This document shows, piece after piece, positions 1 to 11,065 of a stretch of 64,000 nucleotides of DNA. How positions within the stretch are numbered: position 1 is the stretch's first letter; each line of letters opens with the position of its first letter. The stretch is taken from assembly GCF_019047785.1 (NCBI RefSeq), contig NZ_CP077290.1:4216001-4280000 (forward strand), read 5' to 3'. The notes below the pieces were generated by a model. The model did no database searches, had not been told where the DNA came from, and worked only from the letters and a program-made list of their open reading frames with translations. The position numbers and the translations under genes are program-made. Origin of the DNA: Enterobacter cancerogenus (GTDB taxonomy: Bacteria > Pseudomonadota > Gammaproteobacteria > Enterobacterales > Enterobacteriaceae).

Positions 1-1
1 C

Positions 2-991
2 GTTGACGCAGCGCTCTCTAAAGCGCCGCTGGTGATGGTCATTGACCATCAGCGCACCGCCATTATGGACAAAGCGCACCTGGTGCTCTCTGCGGCAAGC
101 TTCGCCGAAAGCGACGGTACGGTCATCAACAACGAAGGCCGCGCACAGCGCTTCTTCCAGGTGTATGACCCGGCGTACTACGACAGCAATACGCTGATGC
201 TGGAAAGCTGGCGCTGGCTGCACTCCCTGCACAGCACTGTGCAGAGCCGTGAAGTGGACTGGACGCAGCTCGACCACGTTATCGACGCGGTAGTGGAAAA
301 ACTGCCACAGCTGGCGGGCATCAAAGATGCAGCTCCTGACGCAAGCTTCCGCATTCGCGGCCAGAAACTGGCGCGTGAGCCGCACCGCTACAGCGGTCGT
401 ACCGCGATGCGTGCCAATATCAGCGTGCATGAACCTCGTCAGCCGCAGGATAAAGACACGATGTTCGCCTTCTCCATGGAAGGGAACAACCAGCCGTCTG
501 CGCCACGCTCTCAGGTTCCGTTTGCATGGGCACCGGGCTGGAACTCCCCGCAGGCATGGAACAAGTTCCAGGCTGAAGTGGGCGGTTCTCTGCGCCACGG
601 CGACCCGGGCGTGCGTCTGATTGAAGCCTCCGAAACCGGTCTGGACTTCTTCACTACCGTTCCGGAACGTTTCCAGGCTCAGGAAGGCAACTGGCGTATT
701 GCGCCGTACTACCATCTGTTTGGTAGCGACGAAATGTCCCAGCGCTCTCCGGTCTTCCAGACCCGTATGCCGCAACCGTACATCAAGCTCAACCCGGCGG
801 ATGCCGCGAAGCTTGGCGTTAACGCGGGTGCGAACATCGCCTTTAGCTACGACGGCCAGACGATCAGCCTGCCGCTGATCATCTCTGAAGGTCTGTCCGC
901 GGGGCAGGTGGGTCTGCCGATGGGAATGCCTGGCATCGCGCCGGTACTGGCGGGTGCGCGACTTGATAACCTGCAGGAGGCAAAAGCATGA
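2..991 (+). CDS. nuoG: NADH-quinone oxidoreductase subunit G, 5' truncated by window
   Basis: This is the C-terminal part, about 330 residues, of the large molybdopterin-oxidoreductase-like subunit of respiratory complex I. It sits in the peripheral (cytoplasmic) arm and carries Fe-S clusters in its N-terminal part, which lies outside the window. The visible part is the catalytically degenerate molybdopterin-binding region, with a C-terminal beta-barrel near residues 250-310 of the visible stretch. The frame is open from base 2 with no stop, so the start is upstream. The gene ends in an ATGA overlap with nuoH, as expected in the nuo operon. The match to E. coli NuoG is strong. Confidence 0.95.
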   Translation, partial: VDAALSKAPLVMVIDHQRTAIMDKAHLVLSAASFAESDGTVINNEGRAQRFFQVYDPAYYDSNTLMLESWRWLHSLHSTVQSREVDWTQLDHVIDAVVEKLPQLAGIKDAAPDASFRIRGQKLAREPHRYSGRTAMRANISVHEPRQPQDKDTMFAFSMEGNNQPSAPRSQVPFAWAPGWNSPQAWNKFQAEVGGSLRHGDPGVRLIEASETGLDFFTTVPERFQAQEGNWRIAPYYHLFGSDEMSQRSPVFQTRMPQPYIKLNPADAAKLGVNAGANIAFSYDGQTISLPLIISEGLSAGQVGLPMGMPGIAPVLAGARLDNLQEAKA

Positions 992-1965
992 GTTGGTTAA
1001 CGCCGGATCTTATCGACATCCTGCTGAGCATTCTGAAAGCGGTTGTGATTCTGCTGGTGGTGGTCACCTGCGGTGCGTTCATGAGCTTTGGTGAACGTCG
1101 TCTGCTCGGTCTGTTCCAGAACCGTTACGGACCGAACCGCGTGGGCTGGGGTGGTTCACTCCAGCTGGTCGCGGACATGATCAAGATGTTCTTCAAAGAG
1201 GACTGGATCCCGCGCTTCTCGGATCGCGTGATCTTTACTCTGGCACCGATGATCGCCTTTACCTCGCTGCTGCTGGCGTTTGCTATCGTTCCCGTCAGCC
1301 CGACCTGGGTTGTGGCTGACCTGAACATCGGCATCCTGTTCTTCCTGATGATGGCAGGCCTCGCGGTCTACGCGGTGCTGTTCGCCGGCTGGTCCAGTAA
1401 CAACAAATACTCGCTGCTGGGTGCGATGCGTGCTTCCGCGCAGACGCTGAGCTACGAAGTGTTCCTGGGTCTCTCCCTGATGGGCGTGGTGGCGCAGGCC
1501 GGTTCATTCAACATGACCGACATCGTCAACAACCAGGCCGACATCTGGAACGTTATCCCGCAGTTCTTTGGTTTTGTTACCTTTGCTATCGCGGGCGTGG
1601 CGGTGTGTCACCGTCACCCGTTTGACCAGCCAGAAGCCGAACAGGAACTGGCCGACGGTTACCACATTGAATATTCCGGCATGAAGTTCGGTCTGTTCTT
1701 CGTGGGCGAGTACATCGGTATCGTCACCATTTCCGCGTTGATGGTAACGCTGTTCTTTGGTGGCTGGCATGGCCCGTTCTTACCGCCGTTCATCTGGTTC
1801 GCGCTGAAAACCGCGTTCTTCATGATGATGTTCATTTTGATTCGTGCGTCCTTACCGCGTCCGCGTTATGACCAGGTAATGTCCTTCGGCTGGAAAGTGT
1901 GCCTGCCGCTGACGCTCGTCAACTTGTTGGTAACGGCGGCTGTCATTCTCTGGCAGCAACCATAA
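988..1965 (+). CDS. nuoH: NADH-quinone oxidoreductase subunit H
   Basis: Membrane subunit of complex I that forms the quinone-binding chamber at the junction with the peripheral arm. It has 325 residues, the E. coli length, with about eight hydrophobic segments. The conserved cytoplasmic loop is visible around residues 210-225, with the motif [22 protein letters not shown], written here for its acidic residues. The start overlaps the nuoG stop by four bases (ATGA), which implies translational coupling. nuoI follows after 13 bases. Nothing is unusual. Confidence 0.97.
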   Translation: MSWLTPDLIDILLSILKAVVILLVVVTCGAFMSFGERRLLGLFQNRYGPNRVGWGGSLQLVADMIKMFFKEDWIPRFSDRVIFTLAPMIAFTSLLLAFAIVPVSPTWVVADLNIGILFFLMMAGLAVYAVLFAGWSSNNKYSLLGAMRASAQTLSYEVFLGLSLMGVVAQAGSFNMTDIVNNQADIWNVIPQFFGFVTFAIAGVAVCHRHPFDQPEAEQELADGYHIEYSGMKFGLFFVGEYIGIVTISALMVTLFFGGWHGPFLPPFIWFALKTAFFMMMFILIRASLPRPRYDQVMSFGWKVCLPLTLVNLLVTAAVILWQQP

Positions 1966-1978
1966 GGGGCTATAGACC

Positions 1979-2521
1979 ATGACCTTAAAAGAATTACTGG
2001 TAGGCTTCGGCACCCAGGTACGCAGTATCTGGATGATCGGCCTGCACGCGTTTGCCAAACGCGAAACCCGGATGTACCCGGAAGAGCCGGTATATCTGCC
2101 GCCGCGCTACCGTGGCCGTATCGTGCTGACGCGCGATCCGGACGGTTCGGAGCGCTGCGTTGCCTGTAACCTGTGTGCGGTAGCCTGTCCGGTAGGCTGT
2201 ATCTCTCTGCAGAAAGCAGAGACGGTAGACGGCCGCTGGTACCCTGAGTTTTTCCGCATTAACTTCTCACGCTGCATCTTCTGCGGTCTGTGTGAAGAAG
2301 CGTGCCCAACCACGGCGATTCAGCTGACTCCAGATTTCGAACTGGGTGAGTACAAGCGTCAGGATCTGGTGTACGAGAAAGAGGATCTGCTGATTTCCGG
2401 TCCGGGCAAATACCCGGAATATAACTTCTACCGGATGGCGGGTATGGCAATCGACGGCAAAGATAAGGGCGAAGCAGAGAACGAAGCTAAGCCTATCGAC
2501 GTCAAGAGCCTGTTACCGTAA
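1979..2521 (+). CDS. nuoI: NADH-quinone oxidoreductase subunit I
   Basis: Ferredoxin-like subunit of the complex I peripheral arm. It carries the two [4Fe-4S] clusters N6a and N6b that lead electrons towards cluster N2 and quinone. Two classical eight-iron motifs are visible: [12 protein letters not shown] near residues 60-71 and [12 protein letters not shown] near residues 99-110. The length, 180 residues, equals the family norm. It lies in the nuo operon, 10 bases before nuoJ. Confidence 0.97.
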   Translation: MTLKELLVGFGTQVRSIWMIGLHAFAKRETRMYPEEPVYLPPRYRGRIVLTRDPDGSERCVACNLCAVACPVGCISLQKAETVDGRWYPEFFRINFSRCIFCGLCEEACPTTAIQLTPDFELGEYKRQDLVYEKEDLLISGPGKYPEYNFYRMAGMAIDGKDKGEAENEAKPIDVKSLLP

Positions 2522-2531
2522 GGAGAGGGCA

Positions 2532-3086
2532 ATGGAATTCGCTTTTTATATCTGTGGCCTTATCGCCATCCTGGCTACGCTACGAGTGATTACGCACACC
2601 AACCCGGTGCATGCGCTGCTGTATTTAATCATCTCGCTGCTGGCCATTTCCGGGGTGTTCTTTGCGCTGGGCGCGCATTTCGCCGGTGCGCTGGAAATCA
2701 TCGTCTACGCCGGGGCCATCATGGTGCTGTTCGTCTTCGTGGTGATGATGCTGAACCTGGGCGGCTCCGAAATTGAGCAGGAACGTCAGTGGTTAAAACC
2801 GCAGGTGTGGATTGGCCCGGCAATTTTGTCGGCCATCATGCTGGTGGTAATTGTTTACGCAATTTTGGGCGTGAACGATCAGGGCATCGACGGCACGCCG
2901 ATCAGCGCCAAGGCCGTGGGTATTGCCCTGTTTGGCCCGTACGTTCTGGCGGTTGAACTGGCGTCAATGCTGCTGCTGGCGGGCCTGGTTGTTGCCTTCC
3001 ACGTTGGCCGCGAAGAGCGTGTCGGCGAGGTGCTGAGCAACCGCACTGATGACCGCGCGAAAAGAAAAACGGAGGAGCGCGCATGA
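2532..3086 (+). CDS. nuoJ: NADH-quinone oxidoreductase subunit J
   Basis: Small hydrophobic subunit of the complex I membrane arm (ND6 homologue), 184 residues with about five transmembrane segments. The conserved third helix, with [17 protein letters not shown] around residues 59-75, contains the pi-bulge region tied to coupling of proton pumping. Start: an AGGAGAGGGCA ribosome site lies just before the ATG at 2532. The 3' end overlaps nuoK by four bases. Confidence 0.96.
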   Translation: MEFAFYICGLIAILATLRVITHTNPVHALLYLIISLLAISGVFFALGAHFAGALEIIVYAGAIMVLFVFVVMMLNLGGSEIEQERQWLKPQVWIGPAILSAIMLVVIVYAILGVNDQGIDGTPISAKAVGIALFGPYVLAVELASMLLLAGLVVAFHVGREERVGEVLSNRTDDRAKRKTEERA

Positions 3087-3385
3087 TCCCCTTAACACAT
3101 GGACTGATCCTCGCTGCGATTTTGTTCGTCCTGGGCTTAACCGGTCTGGTTATCCGCCGCAATCTGCTGTTTATGCTGATTGGGCTGGAAATCATGATTA
3201 ACGCTTCGGCGCTGGCCTTTGTGGTCGCCGGGAGCTACTGGGGCCAGGCCGATGGTCAGGTGATGTACATTCTCGCCATCAGCCTCGCGGCTGCCGAAGC
3301 GAGTATTGGCCTGGCGCTGTTGCTGCAGCTCCATCGTCGCCGCCAGAACCTGAACATCGATTCAGTAAGTGAGTTGCGTGGATGA
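3083..3385 (+). CDS. nuoK: NADH-quinone oxidoreductase subunit K
   Basis: Complex I membrane-arm subunit (ND4L homologue) of 100 residues with three transmembrane helices. The helix glutamates of the family are present: [10 protein letters not shown] near residue 36 and [12 protein letters not shown] near residue 72. These belong to the proton channel at the E-channel. It overlaps nuoJ by four bases at its start and nuoL by four bases at its end, so J, K and L are probably translated as a coupled unit. Confidence 0.97.
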   Translation: MIPLTHGLILAAILFVLGLTGLVIRRNLLFMLIGLEIMINASALAFVVAGSYWGQADGQVMYILAISLAAAEASIGLALLLQLHRRRQNLNIDSVSELRG

Positions 3386-5223
3386 ACATGCTTGCCTTAA
3401 CCATTATTTTTCCGCTGATCGGCTTCGTGCTGCTGGCGTTTTCTCGTGGCCGCTGGTCTGAGAATCTGTCTGCAACCGTGGGCATCGGCTCTATCGGTTT
3501 GTCTGCGCTGGTGACAGCCTATGCGGGCATCGATTTCTTCAACAACGGACGTCAGGCCTTTAGCGTTCCACTGTGGACCTGGATGTCGGTCGGTGATTTC
3601 AACATCGGCTTTAATCTGGTGCTGGACGGGCTGTCGCTGACCATGCTCTCTGTGGTCACCGGCGTGGGCTTCCTGATCCACATGTTCGCCTCCTGGTATA
3701 TGCGCGGTGAAGAGGGTTACTCCCGCTTCTTCGCCTACACCAACCTGTTTATCGCCAGCATGGTTGTTCTGGTGCTGGCCGATAACCTGCTGCTGATGTA
3801 TCTCGGCTGGGAAGGCGTGGGTCTGTGCTCTTACCTGCTGATCGGTTTCTACTACACCGATCCGAAGAATGGCGCAGCGGCCATGAAAGCGTTCGTCGTG
3901 ACCCGCGTGGGTGACGTCTTCCTCGCCTTCGCGCTGTTCATTCTTTACAACGAACTGGGCACGCTGAACTTCCGCGAAATGGTGGAACTGGCACCGGCAC
4001 ACTTCGCTGCAGGCAACGACATGCTGTGGTGGGCTACGCTGATGCTGCTGGGCGGCGCCGTGGGTAAATCCGCGCAGCTTCCTCTTCAAACGTGGCTGGC
4101 CGACGCGATGGCGGGTCCAACCCCTGTCTCCGCGCTGATCCACGCCGCGACCATGGTAACCGCAGGTGTTTACCTGATTGCGCGTACCCATGGCCTGTTC
4201 CTGATGACGCCGGAAATTCTGCATCTGGTGGGTATTGTTGGTGCGGTAACGCTGGTGCTGGCAGGCTTTGCCGCGCTGGTGCAGACCGACATCAAACGTG
4301 TTCTCGCGTATTCCACCATGAGCCAGATTGGCTACATGTTCCTGGCGCTGGGCGTTCAGGCGTGGGACGCGGCCATTTTCCACCTGATGACCCACGCGTT
4401 CTTCAAAGCGCTGCTGTTCCTGTCATCCGGTTCGGTGATTCTGGCCTGCCACCACGAGCAAAACATCTTCAAGATGGGCGGACTGCGTAAGTCCATCCCG
4501 CTGGTTTACGCTTGCTTCCTGGTGGGCGGCGCGGCGCTGGCGGCACTGCCGCTGATCACCGCGGGCTTCTTCAGTAAGGACGAAATCCTTGCGGGTGCCA
4601 TGGCGAATGGACATATCAATCTGATGGTTGCGGGTCTGGTCGGTGCGTTTATGACCTCCCTGTATACCTTCCGTATGATTTTCATCGTATTCCACGGTAA
4701 AGAACAAATTCACGCACACGCAGGGAAGGGGATTACCCACCACCTGCCGCTGATTGTGCTGCTGGTACTCTCCACCTTCGTTGGCGCGATGATTGTGCCA
4801 CCGCTGCAGGGCGTACTGCCGGCAACAACCGAGCTTGAGCACGGTCGCGTACTGACGCTTGAAATCACCTCCGGTGTGGTCGCCATTGCGGGCATCCTGA
4901 TTGCTGCATGGCTGTGGCTGGGCAAACGTACGCTGGTGACTGCCGTTGCCAACAGTGCGCCAGGCCGTCTGCTGGGTACCTGGTGGTACAACGCGTGGGG
5001 CTTCGACTGGCTGTACGACATGATTTTCGTCAAGCCGTTCCTGGGCATTGCGTGGCTGCTGAAGCGCGACCCGATGAACAGCATGATGAATATCCCGGCG
5101 ATCCTCTCCCGCTTTGCAGGTAAAGGCCTGCTGTACAGCGAGAACGGTTACCTGCGCTGGTATGTGGCGTCCATGAGCATCGGTGCGGTTGTCGTGCTGG
5201 CGCTGCTGATGGTGTTGCGTTGA
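3382..5223 (+). CDS. nuoL: NADH-quinone oxidoreductase subunit L
   Basis: Antiporter-like proton-pumping subunit at the far end of the complex I membrane arm, with the long lateral helix at its C-terminus. It has 613 residues, the E. coli length. Conserved parts: [16 protein letters not shown] near residue 140, [32 protein letters not shown] starting near residue 228 (channel lysine and histidines), and FFSKDEI near residue 398. The gap to nuoM, 175 bases, is larger than elsewhere in the operon and carries an inverted repeat listed separately. Confidence 0.97.
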   Translation: MNMLALTIIFPLIGFVLLAFSRGRWSENLSATVGIGSIGLSALVTAYAGIDFFNNGRQAFSVPLWTWMSVGDFNIGFNLVLDGLSLTMLSVVTGVGFLIHMFASWYMRGEEGYSRFFAYTNLFIASMVVLVLADNLLLMYLGWEGVGLCSYLLIGFYYTDPKNGAAAMKAFVVTRVGDVFLAFALFILYNELGTLNFREMVELAPAHFAAGNDMLWWATLMLLGGAVGKSAQLPLQTWLADAMAGPTPVSALIHAATMVTAGVYLIARTHGLFLMTPEILHLVGIVGAVTLVLAGFAALVQTDIKRVLAYSTMSQIGYMFLALGVQAWDAAIFHLMTHAFFKALLFLSSGSVILACHHEQNIFKMGGLRKSIPLVYACFLVGGAALAALPLITAGFFSKDEILAGAMANGHINLMVAGLVGAFMTSLYTFRMIFIVFHGKEQIHAHAGKGITHHLPLIVLLVLSTFVGAMIVPPLQGVLPATTELEHGRVLTLEITSGVVAIAGILIAAWLWLGKRTLVTAVANSAPGRLLGTWWYNAWGFDWLYDMIFVKPFLGIAWLLKRDPMNSMMNIPAILSRFAGKGLLYSENGYLRWYVASMSIGAVVVLALLMVLR

Positions 5224-5246
5224 TTGTGATTTGAGATTGCGGTTTT

Positions 5247-5313
5247 GCCCGGTGGCGTTGCGCTTACCGGGCCTACGAGACCGTAGGTCGGGTAAGCGTT
5301 AGCGCCACCCGAC
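5247..5313. repeat. REP/BIME-type inverted repeat, copy A (nuoL-nuoM)
   Basis: An imperfect palindrome of about 67 bases. The left arm begins GCCCGGTGGCG and the right arm ends CGCCACCCGAC, with GGGCCTAC and GTAGGTCGGG flanking the centre. The same element recurs after nuoN, between nrdB and nrdA, and between rcsC and rcsB. This is the layout of enterobacterial REP pairs, which are transcribed between genes and act as mRNA stabilisers or as gyrase or IHF binding sites in E. coli. It accounts for most of the nuoL-nuoM gap. Confidence 0.85.
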
Positions 5314-5398
5314 ACAACAAACCGCACTCAATCGTGAATGTAGTCGAATTCGTTGAAAATCGGTCCCTTAGGGACTTTAACAAGGAATAAAAATCGCC

Positions 5399-6928
5399 AT
5401 GTTACTACCCTGGCTAATATTAATTCCCTTCATCGGCGGCTTCTTGTGCTGGCAGACTGAACGCTTTGGCGTGAAGATGCCGCGCTGGATTGCGCTGATC
5501 ACCATGGGATTAACGCTCGCGCTTGGTCTGCAACTCTGGTTGCAGGGTGGCTACTCTCTGACCCAGTCTGCGGGCATTCCGCAGTGGCAGTCTGAGTTTA
5601 TCCTCCCGTGGATCCCACGTTTCGGTATCACGATCCACCTGGCGATTGACGGTCTGTCGCTGCTGATGGTGGTGCTGACCGGCCTGCTCGGCGTTCTGGC
5701 GGTACTCTGCTCCTGGCGAGAAATCGAAAAATACCAGGGCTTCTTCCACCTGAACCTGATGTGGATCCTGGGCGGCGTGATCGGCGTGTTCCTGGCCATC
5801 GACATGTTCCTGTTCTTCTTCTTCTGGGAGATGATGCTGGTGCCGATGTACTTCCTGATCGCGCTGTGGGGCCATAAGGCGTCCGACGGTAAAACGCGTA
5901 TCACGGCGGCAACCAAGTTCTTCATCTACACCCAGGCGAGTGGTCTGGTGATGTTGATTGCGATCCTGGCGCTGGTGTTTGTGCATTACAAGGCGACCGG
6001 CGTCTGGACTTTCAACTACGAAGATCTGCTGAACACCCCAATGTCTCACGGTATTGAATACCTGCTGATGCTGGGCTTCTTCATCGCCTTCGCGGTGAAA
6101 ATGCCGGTGGTTCCTCTGCACGGCTGGCTGCCGGATGCGCACTCTCAGGCGCCAACGGCGGGTTCCGTTGACCTCGCGGGTATCTTGCTGAAAACCGCGG
6201 CCTACGGTCTGCTGCGCTTCGCGCTGCCGCTGTTCCCGAACGCTTCCGCAGAGTTCGCGCCGATTGCCATGTGGCTGGGTGTGATTGGTATCTTCTACGG
6301 TGCCTGGATGGCCTTCACGCAGTACGACATCAAGCGTCTGATTGCTTACACCTCCGTTTCCCACATGGGCTTCGTGCTGATTGCTATCTACACCGGCAGC
6401 CAGCTGGCGTACCAGGGCGCGGTGATTCAGATGATTGCGCACGGTCTGTCCGCAGCCGGTCTCTTCATCCTGTGTGGTCAGCTGTATGAACGTCTGCACA
6501 CCCGCGACATGCGCATGATGGGCGGCCTGTGGGGCAAGATGAAATGGCTGCCAGCGCTCTCCATGTTCTTCGCAGTGGCGACGCTGGGTATGCCGGGTAC
6601 CGGTAACTTCGTCGGCGAATTTATGATTCTGTTCGGCAGCTTCAAGGTGGTTCCGGTGATTACCGTGATCTCTACCTTTGGTCTGGTGTTCGCTTCCGTC
6701 TACTCACTGGCGATGCTGCATCGCGCCTACTTCGGTAAAGCGAAGAGCGAAATTGCTGCACAACAACTGCCGGGGATGTCGCTGCGTGAGCTGTTCATCA
6801 TCCTGTTGCTGGTCGTACTGCTGGTGCTGCTGGGCTTCTATCCGCAGCCTATTCTGGATACCTCGCACTCCGCGATGGGTAACATCCAGCAGTGGTTTGT
6901 TAATTCTGCTTCTACTACAAGGCCGTAA
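5399..6928 (+). CDS. nuoM: NADH-quinone oxidoreductase subunit M
   Basis: Second antiporter-like proton-pumping subunit of complex I (ND4 homologue), 509 residues as in E. coli, with about fourteen transmembrane helices. Key parts visible: FFFFWEMMLVPMYFLIALWG near residue 139 (channel glutamate in WEMM), VKMPVVPLHGWLPDAHSQAPTAGS from about residue 233 (channel lysine and histidine), and IKRLIAYTSVSHMGF near residue 311. A purine-rich site AAGGAATAA precedes the ATG by about 12 bases. nuoN follows after six bases. Confidence 0.97.
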   Translation: MLLPWLILIPFIGGFLCWQTERFGVKMPRWIALITMGLTLALGLQLWLQGGYSLTQSAGIPQWQSEFILPWIPRFGITIHLAIDGLSLLMVVLTGLLGVLAVLCSWREIEKYQGFFHLNLMWILGGVIGVFLAIDMFLFFFFWEMMLVPMYFLIALWGHKASDGKTRITAATKFFIYTQASGLVMLIAILALVFVHYKATGVWTFNYEDLLNTPMSHGIEYLLMLGFFIAFAVKMPVVPLHGWLPDAHSQAPTAGSVDLAGILLKTAAYGLLRFALPLFPNASAEFAPIAMWLGVIGIFYGAWMAFTQYDIKRLIAYTSVSHMGFVLIAIYTGSQLAYQGAVIQMIAHGLSAAGLFILCGQLYERLHTRDMRMMGGLWGKMKWLPALSMFFAVATLGMPGTGNFVGEFMILFGSFKVVPVITVISTFGLVFASVYSLAMLHRAYFGKAKSEIAAQQLPGMSLRELFIILLLVVLLVLLGFYPQPILDTSHSAMGNIQQWFVNSASTTRP

Positions 6929-6934
6929 TTCGCC

Positions 6935-8392
6935 ATGACAATAACTCCACAACAACTGATCGCGCTGCTACCGCTGCTGATCGTCGGATTGACGGTGGTG
7001 GTTGTGATGCTCTCCATTGCGTGGCGACGCAATCACTTCCTGAATGCGACCCTATCCGTTCTGGGTCTGAACGCTGCGTTAGTGTCCCTCTGGTTTGTTG
7101 GCCAGGCGGGCGCGATGGACGTCACGCCGCTGATGCGCGTTGACGGCTATGCCATGCTGTATACCGGTCTGGTTCTGCTGGCGAGCCTGGCAACCTGTAC
7201 CTTTGCGTACCCGTGGCTCGAAGGTTACAACGACAACAAAGAAGAGTTTTACCTGCTGGTACTGATTGCCTCGCTTGGCGGCATTCTGCTGGCGAATGCG
7301 AACCACCTGGCCGCGCTGTTCCTCGGTATTGAGCTGATCTCTCTGCCGCTGTTTGGCCTGATTGGTTACGCCTTCCGTCAGAAACGCTCGCTGGAAGCGG
7401 CGATCAAGTACACGATCCTGTCCGCTGCCGCGTCGTCGTTCCTGCTGTTCGGTATCGCGCTGCTGTACGCACAGACGGGTAACCTCTCCTTCCTGGCTAT
7501 CGGCAAGAGCCTTGGCGACGGTATGCTGCACGAGCCGCTGCTGCTGGCGGGTCTGGGCATGATGATCGTTGGCCTTGGCTTTAAGCTCTCTCTGGTTCCG
7601 TTCCACCTGTGGACGCCAGACGTTTACCAGGGTGCTCCTGCACCGGTATCGACCTTCCTGGCGACGGCGAGCAAAATCGCTATCTTCGGTGTGGTCATGC
7701 GTCTGTTCCTGTACGCGCCAGTGGGGGATAGCGAAGCGGTTCGCGTGGTGCTGGGCATTATCGCGTTCGTCTCCATCATCTTCGGTAACCTGATGGCGCT
7801 GAGCCAGACCAACATTAAGCGTCTGCTGGGCTACTCGTCTATTTCCCATCTGGGTTATCTGCTGGTGGCGCTGATTGCGCTGCAGAGCGGTGAAATGTCG
7901 ATGGAAACCGTGGGCGTGTATCTGGCCGGTTATCTGTTCAGCAGCCTCGGCGCGTTCGGCGTGGTGAGCCTGATGTCCAGCCCGTACCGTGGCCCGGATG
8001 CTGACTCACTGTTCTCTTACCGTGGTCTGTTCTGGCACCGTCCGATTCTGTCTGCGGTGATGACGGTGATGATGCTGTCCCTGGCGGGTATCCCAATGAC
8101 CCTGGGCTTTATCGGTAAGTTCTACGTCCTGGCCGTCGGTGTGCAGGCTGGCCTGTGGTGGCTGACCGCCGGTGTGGTTATCGGTTCTGCGATTGGTCTG
8201 TACTACTACCTGCGCGTTGCCGTGAGCCTCTACCTGAGCGCGCCTCAGCAGCTCAACCGCGATGCGCCGTCTAACTGGCAGTACAGCGCGGGCGGTATCG
8301 TGGTGCTCATCTCCGCGCTGCTGGTGCTCATCTTCGGTATCTATCCGCAGCCGCTGATTGATATCGTGCAGCATGCAATGCCGCTGATGTAA
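6935..8392 (+). CDS. nuoN: NADH-quinone oxidoreductase subunit N
   Basis: Third antiporter-like subunit of complex I (ND2 homologue), 485 residues, the long form known in E. coli. Visible: [16 protein letters not shown] near residue 131, [20 protein letters not shown] near residue 216 and [20 protein letters not shown] near residue 293. It is the last gene of the nuo operon, and a strong hairpin with a T-run follows its stop directly. Confidence 0.97.
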   Translation: MTITPQQLIALLPLLIVGLTVVVVMLSIAWRRNHFLNATLSVLGLNAALVSLWFVGQAGAMDVTPLMRVDGYAMLYTGLVLLASLATCTFAYPWLEGYNDNKEEFYLLVLIASLGGILLANANHLAALFLGIELISLPLFGLIGYAFRQKRSLEAAIKYTILSAAASSFLLFGIALLYAQTGNLSFLAIGKSLGDGMLHEPLLLAGLGMMIVGLGFKLSLVPFHLWTPDVYQGAPAPVSTFLATASKIAIFGVVMRLFLYAPVGDSEAVRVVLGIIAFVSIIFGNLMALSQTNIKRLLGYSSISHLGYLLVALIALQSGEMSMETVGVYLAGYLFSSLGAFGVVSLMSSPYRGPDADSLFSYRGLFWHRPILSAVMTVMMLSLAGIPMTLGFIGKFYVLAVGVQAGLWWLTAGVVIGSAIGLYYYLRVAVSLYLSAPQQLNRDAPSNWQYSAGGIVVLISALLVLIFGIYPQPLIDIVQHAMPLM

Positions 8393-8395
8393 AAA

Positions 8396-8424
8396 CAAAA
8401 ACCCGCCTCGGCGGGTTTTTTTAT
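8396..8424 (+). terminator. Rho-independent terminator of the nuo operon
   Basis: The stem ACCCGC / GCGGGT closes a CTCG loop at 8401-8416, with an A-run before it and seven Ts after it. It starts eight bases after the nuoN stop. The symmetric A and T tracts mean it could also stop minus-strand transcription coming from cheV. Confidence 0.9.
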
Positions 8425-8425
8425 T

Positions 8426-8492
8426 GCCCAGCGGCGCTACGTTTGCAGGGCCTACGGGTTTAGTAGGTCGGGTAAGCGTAGCGCCACCCGAC
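8426..8492. repeat. REP/BIME-type inverted repeat, copy B (nuoN-cheV)
   Basis: The same element as in the nuoL-nuoM gap: GCCCAGCGGCGCTACG on the left, GTAGGTCGGGTAAGCGTAGCGCCACCCGAC on the right (key bases only). It lies between convergent nuoN and cheV, and its last base coincides with the end of the cheV stop codon. Confidence 0.85.
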
Positions 8493-9496
8493 TAAGCCAG
8501 CTGCTTGCGACTAATCAACGGTCCGTCAATCTTCTTCATCGAACGGTCCAGCACCTCTTCAATTACCGACGACAGCTCGTTCAGCTCGAACTTCGCCACG
8601 TAGCCGTCGGCTTTCACCTTGCGGATATGGTCTTCGTTGGCATTGCCCGAAAGCGATGAGTGGATCACCACCGGAATATCCTTCAGCACCGGGTCAGACT
8701 TAATCTTGCGCGTCAGCGTAAAACCGTCCATCTCCGGCATTTCGAGATCCGTCAGCACCAGCGCAATCTTATCGGTGATCGGCACACCCTCAGCCTGAGC
8801 CTGCGCGGCCAGCACGCCGATCTTCTCCCACGCGTCCTTACCGGTAATATGCAGCTGCGCCGGGATTTGCATTGCCTGCAGACCTTTCTCCAGCATTGAA
8901 CGCGCCACTTTGGAATCTTCCGCGACAATCGCAACGGACCCTGGCTTGATGTTGAATTGGGTGGTTTTCAGGTCGGTAGCGTGCAGATCGTGGTTCGCCG
9001 GGGTGATGTCATACAGGATCTGCTCAACGTCCAGCACCATCGCCAGGTCGTTGGTGTCGGTTTTTTCGTCCAGGCACGCAATACTGGTGATGTAACGCCC
9101 GCTGACGGCAGTTTCAGCCGCGTGAACCTGCTTCCAGTCCAGGCGCATAATGTTCTCAACGGACTCCACGGCAAACGCCTGAACGCTGCGGGCATATTCG
9201 GTGATCAGCAGAATGTTCAGCCCGGTTGTCGGCTTACAGCCAGCCACGGCGGCGAGGTCGATGACCGGGATCACCTGATCGCGAATGTTCACCATCCCCA
9301 TCAGCGGCGACTTCATTCCCGCAGGTTTGGTGAACTCCGGCATCGGCACGATCTCACGCAGCTTAAACACGTTAATGCCGAACAGCTCGGATTTGTTTTC
9401 GTTCAGCGAGGTGCCGAGCCGAAACAGCAGCAGTTCAAAACGGTTCGACAGCGTGAGATTCGCCCTGTCATCAATATCTTTCTGGAAATTATCCAT
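8492..9496 (-). CDS. cheV: Chemotaxis coupling protein CheV
   Basis: Hybrid chemotaxis protein. A CheW-like coupling domain (about residues 15-165) links receptors to CheA, and a receiver domain (about 186-315) can take phosphate from CheA and tune the coupling. In the receiver domain the acidic pair E193/D194, phosphoacceptor D250 (VLTDLEMPEMDG), S280/S281 and K302 are visible. The length of 334 residues is typical. E. coli K-12 lacks it, while Salmonella has a cheV at the same place next to nuo and elaC. No other chemotaxis gene is nearby. The start is the ATG at 9496. Confidence 0.93.
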   Translation of the reverse strand: MDNFQKDIDDRANLTLSNRFELLLFRLGTSLNENKSELFGINVFKLREIVPMPEFTKPAGMKSPLMGMVNIRDQVIPVIDLAAVAGCKPTTGLNILLITEYARSVQAFAVESVENIMRLDWKQVHAAETAVSGRYITSIACLDEKTDTNDLAMVLDVEQILYDITPANHDLHATDLKTTQFNIKPGSVAIVAEDSKVARSMLEKGLQAMQIPAQLHITGKDAWEKIGVLAAQAQAEGVPITDKIALVLTDLEMPEMDGFTLTRKIKSDPVLKDIPVVIHSSLSGNANEDHIRKVKADGYVAKFELNELSSVIEEVLDRSMKKIDGPLISRKQLA

Positions 9497-9560
9497 TGTA
9501 CCCTCAAGTAAAATGCTGACCTTTTAATCGTTATCGGCATCCTGAGGGAAAAATGAAGGA

Positions 9561-10478
9561 CTAAACGCTGAACTGCGTAAAATCTTCGGCCAGTTCACAG
9601 TGTGCGAACGCATCCCGGCACTCCGCCAGCAGCCGCTCGCAGCCGTGGGCATCGTAGCGGGAGCTGACGTGCGTGATGATTAACTTCCCGACACCCGCAT
9701 CACGGGCAAGCTGCGCGGCCTGACGCGTGGAGCTGTGACCGCGGCTGTTGGCCTTCTCCTCCATTGCCGCTTCGAGGGTAGCTTCATGCACCATCACGTC
9801 CACGCCCTGAGCCAGCTGCAGGGCGGAAGGGCAGGGGGCCGTGTCGCCAAAGATGGCCAGTTTTTTGCCCGGCAGAGGAGCCGAGAGATAGTGCTGCCCG
9901 TTGACGATGCGGCCATCGTCCAGCGTGACGGTTTCGCCTTGCTTAAGGTGCTGGAACAGTGGCCCTGGTTTCACGCCGTCTGCCAGCAGCGCAGCCGCGT
10001 TGAGCGCGCCGGGCTTATCATGTTCTTCGATACGGTAGCCGTAGCACGTAATGGGATGGTTAAGCGCTGTGGCAGTGACTTTATATACCCCATCATCGAA
10101 GATTAACCCTTCGGCAATCTCAACGATTTCAAGCGGATAATCCGTCCAGGAGCCGCTCAGACGCAGGGCGGTATCAACGAATTCACGAACCCCAGCGGGG
10201 CCGTAAATCGTTAACGGGCTGGCGATCCCCGCCATCGACCGGCTGCACAGCAGGCCGGGCAGGCCAAACAGATGGTCGCCATGCAGGTGGGTGATAAAAA
10301 TCTTATCCAGCTTTCCCGGGTGATAAGGGGTGTGCAGCAGCTGATGCTGAGTCCCTTCTCCACAGTCAAACAGCCACAGCCCGCCGCGGGTAGGATGCTG
10401 CAAATCGAGCAGGATGGCCGTCACGTTTCGCGAGCGGGTTGGCACGCCAGCGGACGTCCCCAGAAAAATCAGTTCCAT
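9561..10478 (-). CDS. rbn: Ribonuclease BN (tRNase Z family)
   Basis: Zinc-dependent endo/exoribonuclease of the tRNase Z / metallo-beta-lactamase family (ElaC), which processes the 3' ends of tRNA precursors. The signature HLHGDH is at residues 64-69, with further metal ligands in the HNHP-like ALNHP region, GDTAPC, and the C-terminal [10 protein letters not shown] choose the ATG at 10478 ([11 protein letters not shown]), giving 305 residues as in E. coli. The frame stays open a further 29 codons upstream, but that part has no family similarity. It is divergent from elaA across 72 bases. Confidence 0.95.
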   Translation of the reverse strand: MELIFLGTSAGVPTRSRNVTAILLDLQHPTRGGLWLFDCGEGTQHQLLHTPYHPGKLDKIFITHLHGDHLFGLPGLLCSRSMAGIASPLTIYGPAGVREFVDTALRLSGSWTDYPLEIVEIAEGLIFDDGVYKVTATALNHPITCYGYRIEEHDKPGALNAAALLADGVKPGPLFQHLKQGETVTLDDGRIVNGQHYLSAPLPGKKLAIFGDTAPCPSALQLAQGVDVMVHEATLEAAMEEKANSRGHSSTRQAAQLARDAGVGKLIITHVSSRYDAHGCERLLAECRDAFAHCELAEDFTQFSV

Positions 10479-10550
10479 AACGCAGTCAGACCCTTTGCCG
10501 AACGGTAAAGTGTTTAGTATAACGTGATGAACCCCAGGAAGGAGAATGAC

Positions 10551-11012
10551 ATGATCCAGTGGCAAGATTTACACCATAGCGAGCTGACCGTTACGGCACT
10601 TTATGCCCTGCTCAAATTGCGCTGCGAAGTATTTGTGGTAGAGCAAACCTGCCCGTATCAGGACATCGACGGCGATGATCTGGTGGGCGAAAACCGTCAC
10701 ATCCTCGGCTGGAAAGATAACGTCCTGGTGGCGTATGCGAGGATTCTGAAAAGCGAAGACGATGTCGAGCCGGTGGTCATTGGCCGGGTGATTGTCAGCA
10801 GCCACGCGCGGGGCGAAAAGCTGGGCTATCAGCTGATGGAAAAAACGCTCGACGCCTGTCAAAAACAGTGGCCGGACAAGGCGTTATACCTTGGCGCACA
10901 GGCGCACCTCCAGCCATTCTATGCGCACTTTGGTTTTACCCCCGTGACGGAGGTGTACGACGAAGACGGCATTCCCCATATCGGTATGGCGCGGGAAGCG
11001 AAGCAGGCGTAA
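10551..11012 (+). CDS. elaA: GNAT family N-acetyltransferase ElaA
   Basis: Small GNAT-fold acetyltransferase of 153 residues; the substrate is not established. The acetyl-CoA loop is in [21 protein letters not shown] (about residues 76-96), with the RGEKLG segment as motif A. The C-terminal [17 protein letters not shown] is typical of ElaA. I choose the ATG at 10551 because AGGAAGGAG lies six to ten bases before it and because it matches E. coli ElaA ([11 protein letters not shown]). The in-frame ATG nine codons earlier has no such site. Confidence 0.93.
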   Translation: MIQWQDLHHSELTVTALYALLKLRCEVFVVEQTCPYQDIDGDDLVGENRHILGWKDNVLVAYARILKSEDDVEPVVIGRVIVSSHARGEKLGYQLMEKTLDACQKQWPDKALYLGAQAHLQPFYAHFGFTPVTEVYDEDGIPHIGMAREAKQA

Positions 11013-11065
11013 TCGTCAGTCATTAGCTATAGTTAGCGAACTGGTGTACTAACATGGAGATAAAT

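Noticed and set aside
3397-4395. Minus-strand frame of 332 codons opposite nuoL
   Set aside because: Glutamine-, histidine- and arginine-rich shadow of a membrane-protein gene; no ribosome site or family similarity. The same holds for the frames opposite nuoM (5510-6499), nuoN (7079-7849) and ompC (49915-50973).
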